64,000 nucleotides of DNA from Cryoendolithus antarcticus (GCA_002077065.1 NAJO01000001.1:806001-870000); one strand, 5' to 3'. Positions 45,525 through 57,717 are shown, counted from the first letter of the stretch. The notes: generated by a model from the sequence alone, not told the origin. Made by a program: numbers and translations.

Positions 45525-46800
45525 GGCATCCTTTTACGGCGGTACACAATGTTCCAACTAGGACAGGACGCAAAAATGCTGCGCCGGATTGATGCCAGAG
45601 CTATCACTCACGGAAGCTCCCAATGTGCCAGGGTGCGATTGGCGCGAGGGAGACAGGGATCCATCCAAGTCGGATGATCCGAAAAGTACGTACTCGCAAG
45701 TGCTATACTCATAGTCCATGACTGATGTTTGCAGTGTGTGGTAGCGAAATGCCTCTCCGCGGCTCGGCTGAGTCTTTGCACGCGATACTGGCTGTCATTG
45801 TGAGAGCCAACGTCGCGGCCTGCCAACCCTCGAGAGCCGCGAAGACAAAGACTATCTAGACGAGCGCAACACTATGGAATGCGAATCGTTTCGCCGTTCC
45901 TCTGTCACTGCGCCTTACTCGACCGTCACTGATCTCATCCCGCTGATACAGGTTGTCGCAAAGCTAGGTACTCCCTTCCCCTTTCCCAGTCAAACCTCTT
46001 CTGAGCCCCATCGATTATCTCAACCACTTCTTCCATCACCGCTACTAAACCCATCTCTTCCCCGATCGTCGACAACAAGGTGGTCCATCCACCAAAACCC
46101 CGGCCAGTACTACGATCCCGTGCGCAACTCGCTGCGCAACGTCCAGCACCGCATGTACCCAAACGAGCACATGGGTCACAACAGTCCCCACGGGTACGCT
46201 CTTTGGGAGAACTACAACAATATGTACAGCCGCAATGCGGATATGTACAGCCGCAATGCGACTTAAACACTGGCTTTGCTGGTGGCAGGATGCCTCAGGC
46301 CCACGATGCGAGGCAAGCAAGAAGGGATTACATTGCTTGGGTGAGGGATATGCAGAGCTTTATGTAAGGTGGGACCTGAGTGAAGTACAGATGAGGCAGC
46401 ATTTGGGTTGATGAGGGAACATGAGTTTGATCTTTGGTAAAGTAAAATTTGGGACTAGCTGGAGTGAAATCTACGCAGCTTCCGCTTACTGCCAAAGCTT
46501 GCTACTTTCTTTGCCTCCCTTCGCCATTAAATTACATTGCTCATTGCATCACACGCCAGCATCTGCGAATCTTTTGCAGTCTTGGCCACCGAGCTAGTAC
46601 TCATCAAGAGGTCGCCGTAGACCAAGTCAACGATCACCTCGACAACCGCCAACTTCCCACCACCTCCATTAACTCCAGTCGCTTGCAAGCCAGCACCCCT
46701 ACAGCCGAGGTCCCTCAATTCGTATGCCATCTGGATGTGCGCAAGTGAACAACGAAGCGTCTACCATCTCAGCACAAACAAGCGGGATTTCACGTCATAT
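45525..46800. other. Region with weak coding potential
   Basis: A plus-strand frame at 45874-46266 ends NNMYSRNADMYSRNAT, with a 21-base direct duplication (46219-46260) encoding MYSRNAD twice. An overlapping frame ends ARRDYIAWVRDMQSFM at 46367. They might belong to one spliced gene, but I could not join them convincingly. Nothing else is seen. Confidence 0.3.
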
Positions 46801-47470
46801 CGTCTCAATATGTGCGAGCGGGAACGCGTATTAGCTCTGAGTATTGACGTTCAATGTATTGATTGCGACTGGCAGCCTACCTAGATTGGAAAGCTTCGCT
46901 AGGTTCTGGGCGATGTGTGAGGGCGCTTTGTAGCGTACAGTGTTCCACTGCTGCATCCCGAGGTCGAGATTCTTGGACAGAGTGTTGGTAGCGTAGCAGT
47001 AGGTCCAGGCTGGCAAAAGGGAGACAGATCCTGATGCGGCTGAATGTGTGTAGGCAAACAATATCGTAGTATTCATCCCAACACGAAGGAGCGGATCACC
47101 CACTGCGTCGTCTCGCTATACATGAGCGAGAACGCCTACTAGTTCTGAGGCTGGGGATATCAATGTGAAGGGCAATGAAGCTGCTGAGATCCGGCGTCGG
47201 TGACTTTTAAGTGACGCCGGAGGAGCCGTAGCCGCGCGCCGTATTCCATTGTTGCATATTCAGATCGAAAACCCTGGAGAAGATGTGTCACATTTGCTTG
47301 GAAGCCTCAATGCGCGAGACTCGGTCGCAGATATAGCGTGCCATCTTGAGGACCTGAAATAGGGCAACAGCTTTCCTAGGACGACTGTCGACCGTGTTGG
47401 GCGGCGATACAGTACACGAAACACTGTATCGTCTCGTTCGATATCGAGAAATTGTCTGCGATTCCCAGTC
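46801..47470. repeat. Diverged tandem duplication, about 307-base period
   Basis: The block starting CGTCTCAATATGTGCGAGCG at 46801 recurs at 47108 as CGTCTCGCTATACATGAGCG. The similarity continues through the following tens of bases. On the minus strand both copies encode a related tail: DLGMQQWNTVRYKAP in the first and DLNMQQWNTARGYGS in the second. A third partial match starts near 47430 (CGTCTCGTTCGATATCGAGA). The copies are strongly diverged, so this is an old duplication. Confidence 0.55.
46831..47103 (-). CDS. Small protein or gene fragment, 90 residues
   Basis: Frame starting MGDPLLRVGMNTTILFAYTH and ending VAINTLNVNTQS, inside the first unit of the tandem duplication. The sister unit at about 47205-47290 keeps the MQQWNT motif, but its frame is closed upstream. 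The segment may be the last exon of a larger gene or a remnant. No family is recognised. Confidence 0.3.
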   Translation of the reverse strand: MGDPLLRVGMNTTILFAYTHSAASGSVSLLPAWTYCYATNTLSKNLDLGMQQWNTVRYKAPSHIAQNLAKLSNLGRLPVAINTLNVNTQS

Positions 47471-47706
47471 TTGTCCGTGGACCTATTGGCCTGAGGCACT
47501 CCTCGCGCTGGCTCGATGCGGCAGGTATTTGCGGGGGCGCCATTCCACCTACTAGCTATCAGCCGCGAAACATGGGGAAAGCTCGATCAAGAGCCGAGAT
47601 TATGCGGTACCTGCGGATAAGGACGATAGCGAAGTACACACATTATGTGTAGTCCGTTGGTCTAGCAGTCTTCCAGTGTCGCACCTCAATATCAAGACCA
47701 GACAAC

Positions 47707-49595
47707 ATGTTGCCGCCGTTCGACTACTTCGAGCATCGGGCTGCTTGGTGAGTACACGATGCTGTGGTTGCCCGTTGGCCGACTCGATCTGCACTCGTCC
47801 AGGGCGTTTGGTTTGCCGTTTCTGCCATGGCGATCGAAAGTGTGGGTCGGAATGACTAGACGGAGACTGACACTCGCACAGCCAGCGCAAGCAGACCGAG
47901 CGCTCCAGTCGCCTCGTCAATCTCCCATCTGCATACCACGCCCCAGTCTCATCATCAGATCGGGCAATCTACACCAAGCCCATCAGCGAGCTCGTCGAAG
48001 ATGTCCAATCCAGACGCACTCCGGCCGTAGACGTGCTCCGCGCCTATGGCAAAGCTGCAGTCAAAGCCCATGGCAAGACCAACTGCGTCACTGAAGTCAT
48101 GATCCAGGAAGCTGAAGGCTGGCTCGCCGATGGCTCTGTCAATCTCTCCGGTCCTCTCGCTGGCATTCCTGTCAGTCTCAAGGACAGTATCGCTGTTGGC
48201 GGTTTCGACGTGAGCGTTGGCTATAGCACAAACACGGGCAAGCCTTACCCAAAGGATGGCAGTCTTGTGCGGATGCTGAAGAATGCTGGAGCTGTGCCTT
48301 TCGTCAAGACTGCCCTGCCAATCACGCTTCTGAGCTTTGAGTCTTTCAATGATGTCTGGGGTCGAGCCCTAAACCCGCATAACACCAACTACTCGCCTGG
48401 TGGTAGCACAGGTGGCGAAGGTGCCTTGCTAGCATTCGGCGGGAGCAGAATAGGCATCGGATCTGATGTCGCCGGCTCAGTTCGTGCGCCAGCACACTTC
48501 TCAGGCTGCTACAGCTTGCGATGCTCCACTGGCCGCTGGCCAAAGATTGGCGTCAACACCTCCATGCCCGGCCAGGAGGGCATAGCATCTGTCTTCTCCC
48601 CGATGACACGCACGCTGTCAGACCTCCAGTACTTCACCCGCTCCATCATTCAGCAGGAGCCATGGAAATATGATCACTCAGTCCACCCAATGCCCTGGCG
48701 CGAAGAGACTTACGCTCAATCATCCTCGTCCAAGACTCCCCTCCGTATCGGCGTCATGCGAACAGACGACGTCGTCAACCCCTCCCCCGCCTGCTCCCGT
48801 GCTCTAGACCTCGCCATCTCGGCTCTCAAATCTCAAGGCCACGAAATCATCCCCGTCACTCCACCTTCGCCATACCGCGCCCTAGTGATCGCCTCAAACC
48901 TCCTAAATGCCGACGGCACGAAGACCTTCCGCTCCTACTTCCGCACCGGCGAATCCGACGATCCTGGCGCTGCAGCATTCGGAGCCTACATGCGCCTACC
49001 GAGAATCTTCAAGTGGGTGCACTGGGCTTGGACGAAGTACGTTCGGCGAGATGAGGTCTGGGCTGGGCTGTTGGAGCACTGGCACGCCAAGTCGTCGGCC
49101 GAGCAGTGGAAGTGGGTCGCTAAGCGTGAGTTGTACAAGTCTGAGTGGCACGATTGGTGGAATAGCTTTACCTCGCCCTCTCATCCGGATGTGCTCGACG
49201 GCTCAGGGCTGGACGTAATCCTCACGCCTCCAAACGCCCTTCCAGCTACACCGCACGGCGCCATGAGCACGGCGGCTGCGGGGTGTGGGTACACTTTTCT
49301 CTTCAATTTACTCGACTACTCCTGTGGCGTTATCCCGGTGACGAAGGTCGATCCGGCGAAGGATATGGTCACGCCTGCTATCATGAAGCAGGAGATGGGA
49401 AAGAATGCCGTCAGTCGTGGCCTATGGCGGTACTACGATGCTGTGAAGATGGCAGGTTTGCCCGTGGGTGTGCAAGTCGTGGGTCGGAGGCTAGAGGAGG
49501 AGAAGGTGCTTGGTGTCATGGCTATTTTGGAGAAGGGACTGGAGGAGCAAGGCAACAAGTATGAGCTGCTCGAGGGGTGGGATGAGGACGCTTAG
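47707..49595 (+). CDS. Amidase-signature enzyme (acetamidase / FAAH type)
   Basis: Hydrolyses amides to acids and ammonia; fungal relatives include acetamidase AmdS and general amidases. Exons 47707-47747 and 47882-49595 give 584 residues, joined at FDYFEHRAACQRKQTERSSR. The Ser-cisSer-Lys triad is in place. The Lys is in GIPVSLKDSI, the cis-Ser in YSPGGSTGGEGALLAFGG, and the nucleophile Ser in IGSDVAGSVRAPAHFSGCYS. The C-terminal GLPVGVQVVGRRLEEEKVLG is also typical. No signal peptide is seen, so it is probably cytosolic. The intron has GTGAGT and a CTGAC branch site. The substrate is not predictable from sequence. Confidence 0.93.
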
Positions 49596-49920
49596 TGGAA
49601 GGAGACGAGTTGAGACATGAGAAGCCGACGAGCTGTGTTGACTGTAGCTCGATAAGTGATCGTCTATCCTCGTCTTGATGACTTCATTCCATCTGCAAGC
49701 ACTCTAGCTATCTGGCGCACAATCGGTATGTGCAGCCCTTGGTATCATTCGCTTTTCCATCCCGCTTCATCAGTGTCCAGCAAATGCTCATGTCGCTCGT
49801 TCGCTCTGCTGCGTCTATTGCCGTTCGTCTGCTCGTACCCGCTTAGTTTCCATCACAACCCGCTGTTGTGCATCTCGTCCCTCCTACGTGTCTGATGTCC
49901 CGCCAGACAGGGTGTGATGT
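49596..49920. other. Intergenic between convergent genes
   Basis: 325 bases between the stop codons of the amidase and the oxysterol-binding protein genes. No further gene seen. Confidence 0.5.
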
Positions 49921-51547
49921 CTATGACTCAGCATCTACAAACGCCTCTTCATTGCCCAACGAGTCCTGCCGCACGATCTGACCAGCGCGATCCATCGATC
50001 CAGCTTGGTTCTGTGTACTACTACTGCTGCTCTTTGCATCGCCGAGCGACATATCTGCAAGCTGCTTTGTCGGTGCTTGTTGCGAGGCGGAATGCTGCGT
50101 GGGTATCATCGGTTGTTGGAGTTGTTGCGGCTGTGACTTGGCCGTCTGTTGTGCGCCTGCATGAGAGGCTGCAGCTTCATTCTGTCCGAAGTCGATGAGA
50201 TCGTTCGCGCCATCGGTCTGTGGCCGCGTGTGTTGTGATGTAGTGTTGTTGGTCGGAGCCTTCTCGCTTCTCGATCCTTGTTGTAGCTTCTGTGTAAGCT
50301 GTAGTGGTAGTATAGGTGCGATGGCAAGTATTTGCTGCACTTGCTGTTCGGCCGGTAGACTTGGATCAACCTTCGCGTCGATCACCCAATCAAGCTTCTC
50401 TTCGTCTCCTGCGGGTGCGGCGGTGAAGAGCTTTGGCTTCCATTCCGTCTCGCCCCTCTCTGTTGCTTCTGCTCGTTGCTGCTCCTCGATGGCAGTCTTA
50501 GTGTCTGTAGCTCCTCTGTGATCTGACTTCTTGATCGCTTTGTTCGTTGCATCCCAGAGCCTCTGAGACTCCCTGGGGTCTTGCTCTTCTGGTGGCCTGG
50601 ACTTTGGAAATGATGGCTTTGCAGAGCTTGCGTCAAATAGCAGCTGCTTCTTGCCTGTGCTCAGATCCTTGATGAACATCTCGCCGTGCCAGAAGCCGCT
50701 GAGCTCGAAGAGTGCCTTGCCAGTACGCGAGTCTTTGATGTTTCCGCCTATTGCGTTGTATGTGCCTCCCACCCAACCTTTGACCTTGAATTCGACGTCT
50801 GCTTCCAGTCCGGTCTCTGGACAGCGGACGACTGCATGATCGCCGAGCTCGTACTTCATCTTGCCGAAGAGAATACCTCGCGCGTACATGTTGGGTTGGG
50901 TAATGAAGCTGGTCTCGTCAGTACCATGATCAGACGTGAGGGACATCGAAGTACACGTACTATCGCTCGTTTCGGTCTGTAAATCGCATGACCGCGATGC
51001 CTTCCATGAAGCTGCCTGCGCTGTTGCCAAGGAACTTGCTACGAGGCTTTAGAGTTCCGTCTATGCGGATGTGGTGTTCTGGTGCCATGAAGAAGTATGA
51101 GGATTTCGGAGGGTGATGGCACGTTTGCTCGGAGATGTAGTAGCCTCGCGTTCCATCTGGATAGTCCCACCATCCTGTGAAGACTTCGCCGAGAATCGGA
51201 TTGAGGGGCTTTTTCACGCCTGGAGGCTTTATATGCCAACCGGAAAGGTAAAATTTGGTGACTGCCACAAATCTCTGTAGTGGATCGTCGATAGTAGGTA
51301 GGTGTAGGAGCTGGTCGGGGTGTGCCATGAAGTTTGTTATGCGTTCTAGCATACTTCGCGGCTCCAGGATGAAGGTAGGTAGGGTGATGCGTGAGAGATC
51401 TGCGCCTGGTCGTAGCTGTGCGATGATGTGGCTGATGACATTGCCCTGCTCGGAGGAGACGACGGTTTCGTCCTCGTCGGTCTCGCTGACTTGATCTGTA
51501 CTTGAGCGGGCGGAGCCGAGGCTGTTCTTGCGGTGACCGAGCACCAT
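49921..51547 (-). CDS. Oxysterol-binding protein homologue (OSH family)
   Basis: Lipid-transfer protein exchanging sterols or phosphatidylserine against phosphoinositides at membrane contacts. Exons 51547-50961 and 50908-49921 give 524 residues. The join reads RFTDRNERYFITQPNMYARG, as expected in the family. The lid and core are recognisable: FILEPRSMLERITNFMAHPD, KPLNPILGEVFTGWWDYPDG. The signature is altered to EQTCHHPPKSSYF, where most relatives have EQVSHHPP. ARGILFGKMKYELGDHAVVR follows. The protein has no PH or ankyrin domain, like the short yeast Osh4-7 group. After the core comes a Gln/Ser-rich tail of about 140 residues ending EEAFVDAES. Confidence 0.93.
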
Positions 51548-52320
51548 GGTGGCGGAGAGGGTGGTGGTAGCGGAGCGGTGCTGATGGAGGATCAGGCGTT
51601 AGTGTGGTGCAGAGTAGTGGGTGAAGTGAGAAAGAAGAGTGAATGAAGAAAAGAGAGGTAAGGTCAGTCAATCAGGCCGCCAGGCAAGCAAGATTGGAAC
51701 GCCGTCCAACGCATGCAGCAGAGCACAGCAAGCAAGCACGTTGTTGTTGTCTCCACTTGCCCAGGTACAAGCTTTTGCAACGAGGTTCGCGTCACACGTC
51801 ACATCCGCGGGGTCGCGAGTGACATGGCTTGGCATTTCTCCCGACTTCATGTGTCGGATGTCGTCTTGCACGGGTTGCACAAAGTTCCTCCAACATCATT
51901 AGCCAGTGGTCTTCTCCATCGCTGTACCTTGTAGCTGGAATGCATTCCGGTGCGCATGGTGTAAGTGCTGTCAAGTTTGGTATATCTCGGAGAGATCAAG
52001 GATCCACGGCAAAGTCGGACTTCTCCGTTGGTCTCCTCTGATGATAGCGAGGGACACCACTGCAATGGCTTGACGTATACAACCATTCGCGAGTGGAGAC
52101 CTCCGTCGAGAGAGTATCAATCTGCAAGGCGGACTTGGGCATGGGAGTTCCAGTTCTTGCTCTCTCAGAAGCGATTGTTTGACGCCTTCGCAGTCGCGGT
52201 GCAGTCGATGGGTCCATTGTCAAGGTCCAGCAACCATCGAGAGACCTACGACAGTGCTTGCTTGCTGTGCTATACCTATGCCAAACGATGAAACGCCTAA
52301 ATGAAACGACTCAACGTACC
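51548..52320. other. Intergenic, no supported gene
   Basis: Spacer left of the micro-exon gene, with short overlapping frames on both strands. It holds the OSH promoter. Confidence 0.4.
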
Positions 52321-52887
52321 TCAATAAATGCCCGGGGGAGGTGGTTGTGCCGGCGGGGAGGCACAAACCCAGCACACCCCCGACCACAGCAAGCGGCGTC
52401 GCGGTCTGGTGAAGCGGCACGCATACCACGGCACGGTGTTGTAGCCGTGCGCGATGCGCACCCGCGCACAGGGCACCACACTGAGCACGTACGTGTGCTC
52501 GCAATGTCTAAACGCGTGGACAACGCCACGCCGGCACATGTTGCTAGCTATCTAGTCAGTATAATGGCCCCTGCTCATGTCGTCGAAATATGGACTTACG
52601 GAGTCGAGGGAGAGAGGTTTGCTGTGATCTAGTGAGTATACAATCAGCTTTGTCCTTTTACACCATCTCCTTGCAATTTTCCTCGATCATCGAGTCTCGT
52701 CGTGGAACAATAGACGTACTTACTGTGGGGGTGATCTGCTCTACCATGTCAGTCAACAGTCCATTATCTCAATGTCAGCAGATCGGAGTCTCTACTTACG
52801 AGGCGTCGTCGTGTCTGCTATATTCAACGAACTAACTGTCAGCTACGCGTCCTCACTCTACGAGGACTCGATGGGGTCTTGCTCACC
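52321..52887 (-). CDS. Candidate micro-exon gene (5' end unresolved)
   Basis: Four successive minus-strand introns have strong sites. The exons are: one ending at 52887 (before GTGAGC), then 52817-52800 (18 nt), 52740-52724 (17 nt), 52628-52600 (29 nt) and 52551-52321. Introns are 69, 59, 95 and 48 nt; the last three start GTAAGT. All acceptors are TAG, with CTGAC-type sites near three of them. Joined in one frame the exons read RHDDASADHPHNHSKPLSLD, then SIASNMCRRGVVHAFRHCEH and a Cys- and Arg-rich tail ending QPPPPGIY. The other two joined frames are closed. No start codon could be placed; the upstream exon may be as short as 12 nt or belong to a longer leader. The product has no recognisable family. 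It could also be a spliced noncoding transcript. Confidence 0.5.
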
Positions 52888-53709
52888 TTGCTTGATGTCT
52901 TGTTCGTGTCAAGAAAGGGAAGAGTCAGTGAACTTCAGTTCATTCTGACTAGCTCGTGGGAGGGGCTACGGGATTGTCCGCTCGTCTACAGTACCTAGGA
53001 AGGAGCGGAGTACGGAGGAGCGAGTCGATGTTCGAGCTACTTCCACCCTTGCGACCGTGTGTCTTGCATAGCGACCAGGACGTGATCGATCCAACCTACA
53101 ACAAGCACGAATACACGGAGCGTGTACAAACAGCCATCTAAAGAGCGAACACTGTCGACGACTCGACGACTTTTCCCGACATCTGCGCATACGAAGTTGC
53201 AAACGATACTGGGCTGGCGTCGTTGGGAGACAAGAGGGCTTTCCGTTCGTCCGTTATCAATCACAGCACTTGCATGATCAGGTCAAAAGGATACATCGAG
53301 TCGCGACCCGATGACCATCAGAGCCATCCCGTCGTTACTGGTCTGCTCACTGAAGCGAGAAGCATGAGATAAGGTTGATACCACAGACATGTGAGGCCGA
53401 TACGACAAGAGCGCGCTACAGTAAAGTCCATTATACTCAGCCGACTCGCCACGATGTTGTTGGGAAGCACCAGATCGTCGTCGACACGATACAATTGAGA
53501 CTATATGAGCGAGAGGCAGCGAAGACACATTGGAATGAAGCATCCCCTCTCACCTGCGCAAATTGAGTGACTGACAGCGAGCCGTTGCCAGTACCGCGTA
53601 ACGAAGCAGTAAATTGAGGCTCATGATGGTGAGATTGAGTTCTGTACAATATGAAGCGCAGTGCAGGCTGGCTTTTTCACTCTTGCTACATCTCTTCCTC
53701 GCTCTCAGA
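52888..53709. other. Intergenic; possible 5' part of the micro-exon gene
   Basis: If the micro-exon gene is real, its start lies within the first few hundred bases here. No other gene is supported. The 3' end of the M28 peptidase gene lies at the right edge. Confidence 0.35.
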
Positions 53710-55253
53710 CTACAACGGCAGCGGGAACACAGCCGGACTCTTCTTCCCATCCTTGCCCACTGCCCTAACGCCAAACTGCAAATCATCCTTGGGCAGGTCC
53801 GCTGTGACCGTTCCCACATTCCCAGCATTGAGGTAGTGACTCCACTGCAACGCACCACTAACTCTCCACACCAACTCATAGCTTGCCACCAACGTATCAT
53901 TTCCAGTGTTCCAGTTGAACTTGCTCAGATTATTCACAACAGCCAGACTGGTATTCCGGAACGTCGCTGGCACGCCCACAGACTGCGAAATCGTGACGTT
54001 CTTCGGCATCGCCGGGGCGTTCGCCGCAGACCACATAGTCGCGAGATTCGTCCTGGTCACGCGCTGCAGGTACTCGAAGTTCACGAACTCGATATTGTCA
54101 CCGTACACAACGCCGTCTTGCACGCGCGGGTCTTGGTGCTGGTGCTTGTAATCTTCCACGGCTTCGGTGAAGCGAACAGCCGGAAAGCCCTTGGAAAGGA
54201 AACTTTGGTGGTCGCCACCTCGGAGGAAGCGATCGGGGCGGTAGATCAGGGCAACTTGCATGTCCAGGTACTGCACTGCGCCGGCAGCGACTTCGGCTAT
54301 GAAGCGGCCGAGGTTGCGAGCCGGGGAGTCGTTCTCACCGCCTACGAGGGCTGTGGTTTGCAAGAGGTTGGCACTTGAGGCGTTCGGGTAGAATAGCGAA
54401 GCACCGAATAGTCGGATGGTGTGCGGGTTGATCGGCGTGGTTGGTAAGAAGCTTCCTTGGCCCACGATGTCGTTGTTCCAGTTTCCTTCGACGTTGTAGG
54501 ACTGGTTTTTGAGAGTCCCGGCAAGATTATTGGAGCCGTAGAGACCTTGCTCTTCGCCTGCTACTGCTGCGAAGATCATTGTGGCGGCGGGTCTGAGCTT
54601 AGCGCAGATGCGGGCCATCTCAAGGACGAGAGCCACTCCTGACGCATCGTCGTCGGCACCTGGCGCGTCGCCAGTGTAGTCGTTAATATCTATGCGGCGG
54701 GAATCGTAGTGACCTGTGACGACGTACCTGGCGCGCCACATTAGTGACTCGTCTTGCAGACCATTTCAAGTGTTGTGACTTACACTCGGTTGGGGTCAGT
54801 AGTCCCGTTGATCCTCGCCACCACATTCGTGATGTTCACAGGGAACAGAATCCTGCTCGCCACGGGCTGGATGTAAGAGTTGAAGAACACATCTACATTC
54901 CCATCGCTCGTAGCAGCGATTCCCTGCATCTCCCTCAACAGCCAGTCCCTCGCAGCTCCGATGCCTCGTGTAGTGGAATTCTGCTGCGAGAGCGTATGCC
55001 TCGTGCCGAAGCTCACGAGCTTCTCCACCGTCCGGCGTAGACGCTTTTGGTCGACTTGCGCGATCAGGTTTCGGGTCTGGCGATCTGGTGCTTGGGGAAT
55101 GAGCTGGCTGCCATTATTGTCCGTGGGCGGCCAGGAAGCCTCAGGGGCGTAGCCAAATGGCTGACCTGGCATGACGTTGGAGCCGGGGAGATTCTGCCAT
55201 GATGTTGCTGTGGCCGTAGCCAGAAGACCTGAGACGGCGAGGGAGATCTTCAT
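53710..55253 (-). CDS. Secreted M28-family aminopeptidase
   Basis: Zinc metallopeptidase related to fungal secreted leucine aminopeptidases. Exons 55253-54784 and 54727-53710 give 495 residues. The start MKISLAVSGLLATATA is a signal peptide. The catalytic domain starts at the exon join VYVVTGHYDSRR (first His ligand). It continues with GDAPGADDDASGVALVLEMA (bridging Asp), AAVAGEEQGLYGSNN (catalytic Glu pair), and FLRGGDHQSFLSKGFPAVRF. Several N-glycosylation sequons are present. After the peptidase domain a fibronectin-III-like C-terminal segment is likely (KFNWNTGNDTLVASYELVWR). Extracellular peptide use is the probable role. Confidence 0.9.
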
Positions 55254-55867
55254 GTTGTCTGGACGTCCTTCACAACAGTTCAGGGATGAGTTTGGATAGA
55301 AGCCACAACGTACCAGCGACCTACATAAGGTCTACTTTCTGCATCTCGCATCATCAACTGGTATGAAGCCGCCAACTGCCTCTCCTGGCCTAGCGTATCG
55401 CCATTGCATGGCGGTCACGGTCATGCTGGGCGATCACTGGCGATGCAGAGCTAGCTCGGCGCAGGACCCAATGATCTGGATTGGCAGCTTCATCTGCCGC
55501 GCAGAATGACGGCATTTGCATGGCTGCCATGCGACTTGGGGGAGGCTCTTGACAATCAGCGGGGTCGGAGCACGGTGAAGGTATGGCTCCTGCCTGATTG
55601 GGTTGATGTTGATGAGCTGCCAGGTACGGGAAGCTTTGGTGGAGCATTGGTTTTCGAGGGACGTGCACGGTGTGTCACTGCTGCCATTGACAGCTCCAGC
55701 GCTTCGGTCGGAGACACGCCATGTTAACGAGAAGTGAGATGTACTATGTAGCTAATGCGGAACGGCTGAGGGCTCCCTTGACTACTGCAGTGCGCCAGGC
55801 GATGCAAAAAGTCGGTTGCGGATCCAGAGACTGCAATCTGAGGTGCATTTAGAGGTATTCATGCTAT
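55254..55867. other. Intergenic, no supported gene
   Basis: 614 bases between two minus-strand genes; promoter of the aminopeptidase gene. Nothing else identified. Confidence 0.45.
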
Positions 55868-56947
55868 CTACTCCTCCGTCAAGAACAGACCCAAAGCAAG
55901 GATGAACTCCTCAGTCTCATCCAGTTGCGGACAGTGTCCACTCAGCCCAAACCGCACCCACTTCACCTTCGCACTTGGCTTGGTGAAGTACGGCTGCACG
56001 GCCTCATCTTGCGCCTCATCATACCTCCCATTGATCACCAGTATACCTCCCGGCACAGTCCTCTGCGTCACCTGTCTCAAGCCCTCCTCTATCGTCCACG
56101 TCTTCAGACTGCCTGTGACATAGAACTCGGACGGCCCATTCATGGTTTCGTAAACCGTATTGTCTTCTGCCAGGGCGCTGAACGAATCGTTGAGCTCTTT
56201 CGGGAATGGGTTTAGACGGCAGACGTGACGCTGGTAGAAGACGTTGACGGCATCTTCGTACTCTTTCGTGTCAGTAGTACCGTCTTTCTCGCAGCGTGTG
56301 AGGGTCTCTTGGACATCCTTAGGTAGTCCAGCACGAAGCTTGTCACAGACCTTGAAGACTCGTCAGTACCGTGTACCATAGTGGAAGTAGGAAGATTGCG
56401 GCCATACCTTCACCCATGTGATCATCGAAGCCGGAGAGTCCGCCACGATCACCTTGTTCAGTCCCTCCGGCTGCGTGATTGCATATTGCCCAGCCATCAT
56501 GCCGCCCCAGCTTTGTCCCAGCAGATCGAAAGTCTTGATCCCAAGATGTGATTTCAAGTTGTCCAGCTCTGCCATGAAGAGCTCCGGGTTGAAGAACTTC
56601 GCGTCATGCTTCTTTTCCTTGAAATGTGTGCTCGCACCGCAGCCCACTTGATCATACATGATCACCGGTATGCCATAGTCTTCGTAGATGAGCGAGATAG
56701 GTAGGAGGTAGCTGTGAGGAACTCCGGGACCACCATGCAGACAGATCAGCGGGACCTTGGAGGACTTGCTCAGATCTCCCCATAGCCAGTAGTGCGTTTT
56801 GGCCTTGTCGCCTGTACTCGGGATCGTGAATGGGATGTCGCCTTCGCTCGTGTGTTTAGGATATGGGCGGACTTGGCCAGGTGGGCGGACCGGAATGGTG
56901 GGATCTGAAGCCATCGTCGTTGTGTTTGGAGAGCCTGCGTTGGGCAT
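55868..56947 (-). CDS. Proline iminopeptidase-type alpha/beta hydrolase
   Basis: Serine hydrolase of peptidase family S33, releasing N-terminal amino acids or hydrolysing amino-acid amides. Exons 56947-56408 and 56350-55868 give 340 residues. The oxyanion region is PLICLHGGPGVPHSYLLPIS. The nucleophile elbow is DLLGQSWGGMMAGQYA, the acid is in LVINGRYDEAQDEAV, and the His is in GLSGHCPQLDETEEF. The exon join reads ITWVK-VCDKLRAGLP. There is no signal peptide, so it is probably cytosolic. A second ATG 11 codons downstream is possible. The gene is divergent from nicotinamidase. The substrate range in this family is wide, so the exact activity is open. Confidence 0.88.
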
Positions 56948-57717
56948 ATTGTGAAAGGCTAGGCAGACACAGAAGACGAGAAAGCTTAGGACGCGCTTGA
57001 CAACTTACCTCCCCAAAAAGCTATACTGCTCCAGCGAACATCTATAGGTAGGTTTCGAATGGCTGACAGCAGCGCTAAGGCGCAACAGGCAGGTCGAGAG
57101 GGGTCATTGCGGGCAAGTGAACAAGCTGTGCCGTCATGTCTCCTTCCTCCGACTGCCCACCTGTCGAACGCTTCTGCTACAGGCCGTGCGGATGGTAAAA
57201 ATAGTGTGCAGGATATGAGAGCAAGAGGCAAGTCCTGCACCTCAAGAGCACAACGCCGGGCCGTGTGAACAAGCTCCCGGCGCAGAGCTCCGCCGCCAAG
57301 GCATTGGCAGCGACGACTCCCTCCACCAATGTCCAATCTGAACTCTTGTGGTACGTTCACTGAGCCTATCAGTTCTTCTTCCAAATTGCCAATGTCGCCA
57401 GCTTCTAAATACCTGCCGAGCTCATGGTCAAGCGCTGAGATGTAGCATCGGTGGCAGCTCCTGCCTTCCGTTCGTCCATCTGGTACTGTACATGTAAGTG
57501 TCTTTGCCACCTCATTTGGACTCAATCAATCGGCTTCGCTCTTCCATGGGAGCGAAGGTAGCCTGATCTATCGCTCAACACGACACATGTGCCTCATCAC
57601 TCGTCTGATTATGCAACAGCAAGCTCGCGGATACCATACGTGGGCTCGCTGCTCAGATACACCAGGCATCTACGAACAGCAAGGGACCGTCCTGAAAGAT
57701 CTTCCGGCCAAATCGTA
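56948..57717. promoter_or_regulatory. Divergent intergenic region with one unresolved ORF
   Basis: Holds the promoters of the S33 hydrolase and of nicotinamidase. A minus-strand frame at 56986-57525 includes an ordered-looking stretch (SALDHELGRYLEAGDIGNLE) but no domain. I do not call it a gene. Confidence 0.35.

Noticed and set aside
56986..57525. 179-codon minus-strand frame upstream of the S33 hydrolase
   Set aside because: Part of it looks ordered, but there is no domain and it lies in a divergent promoter region; support is insufficient.
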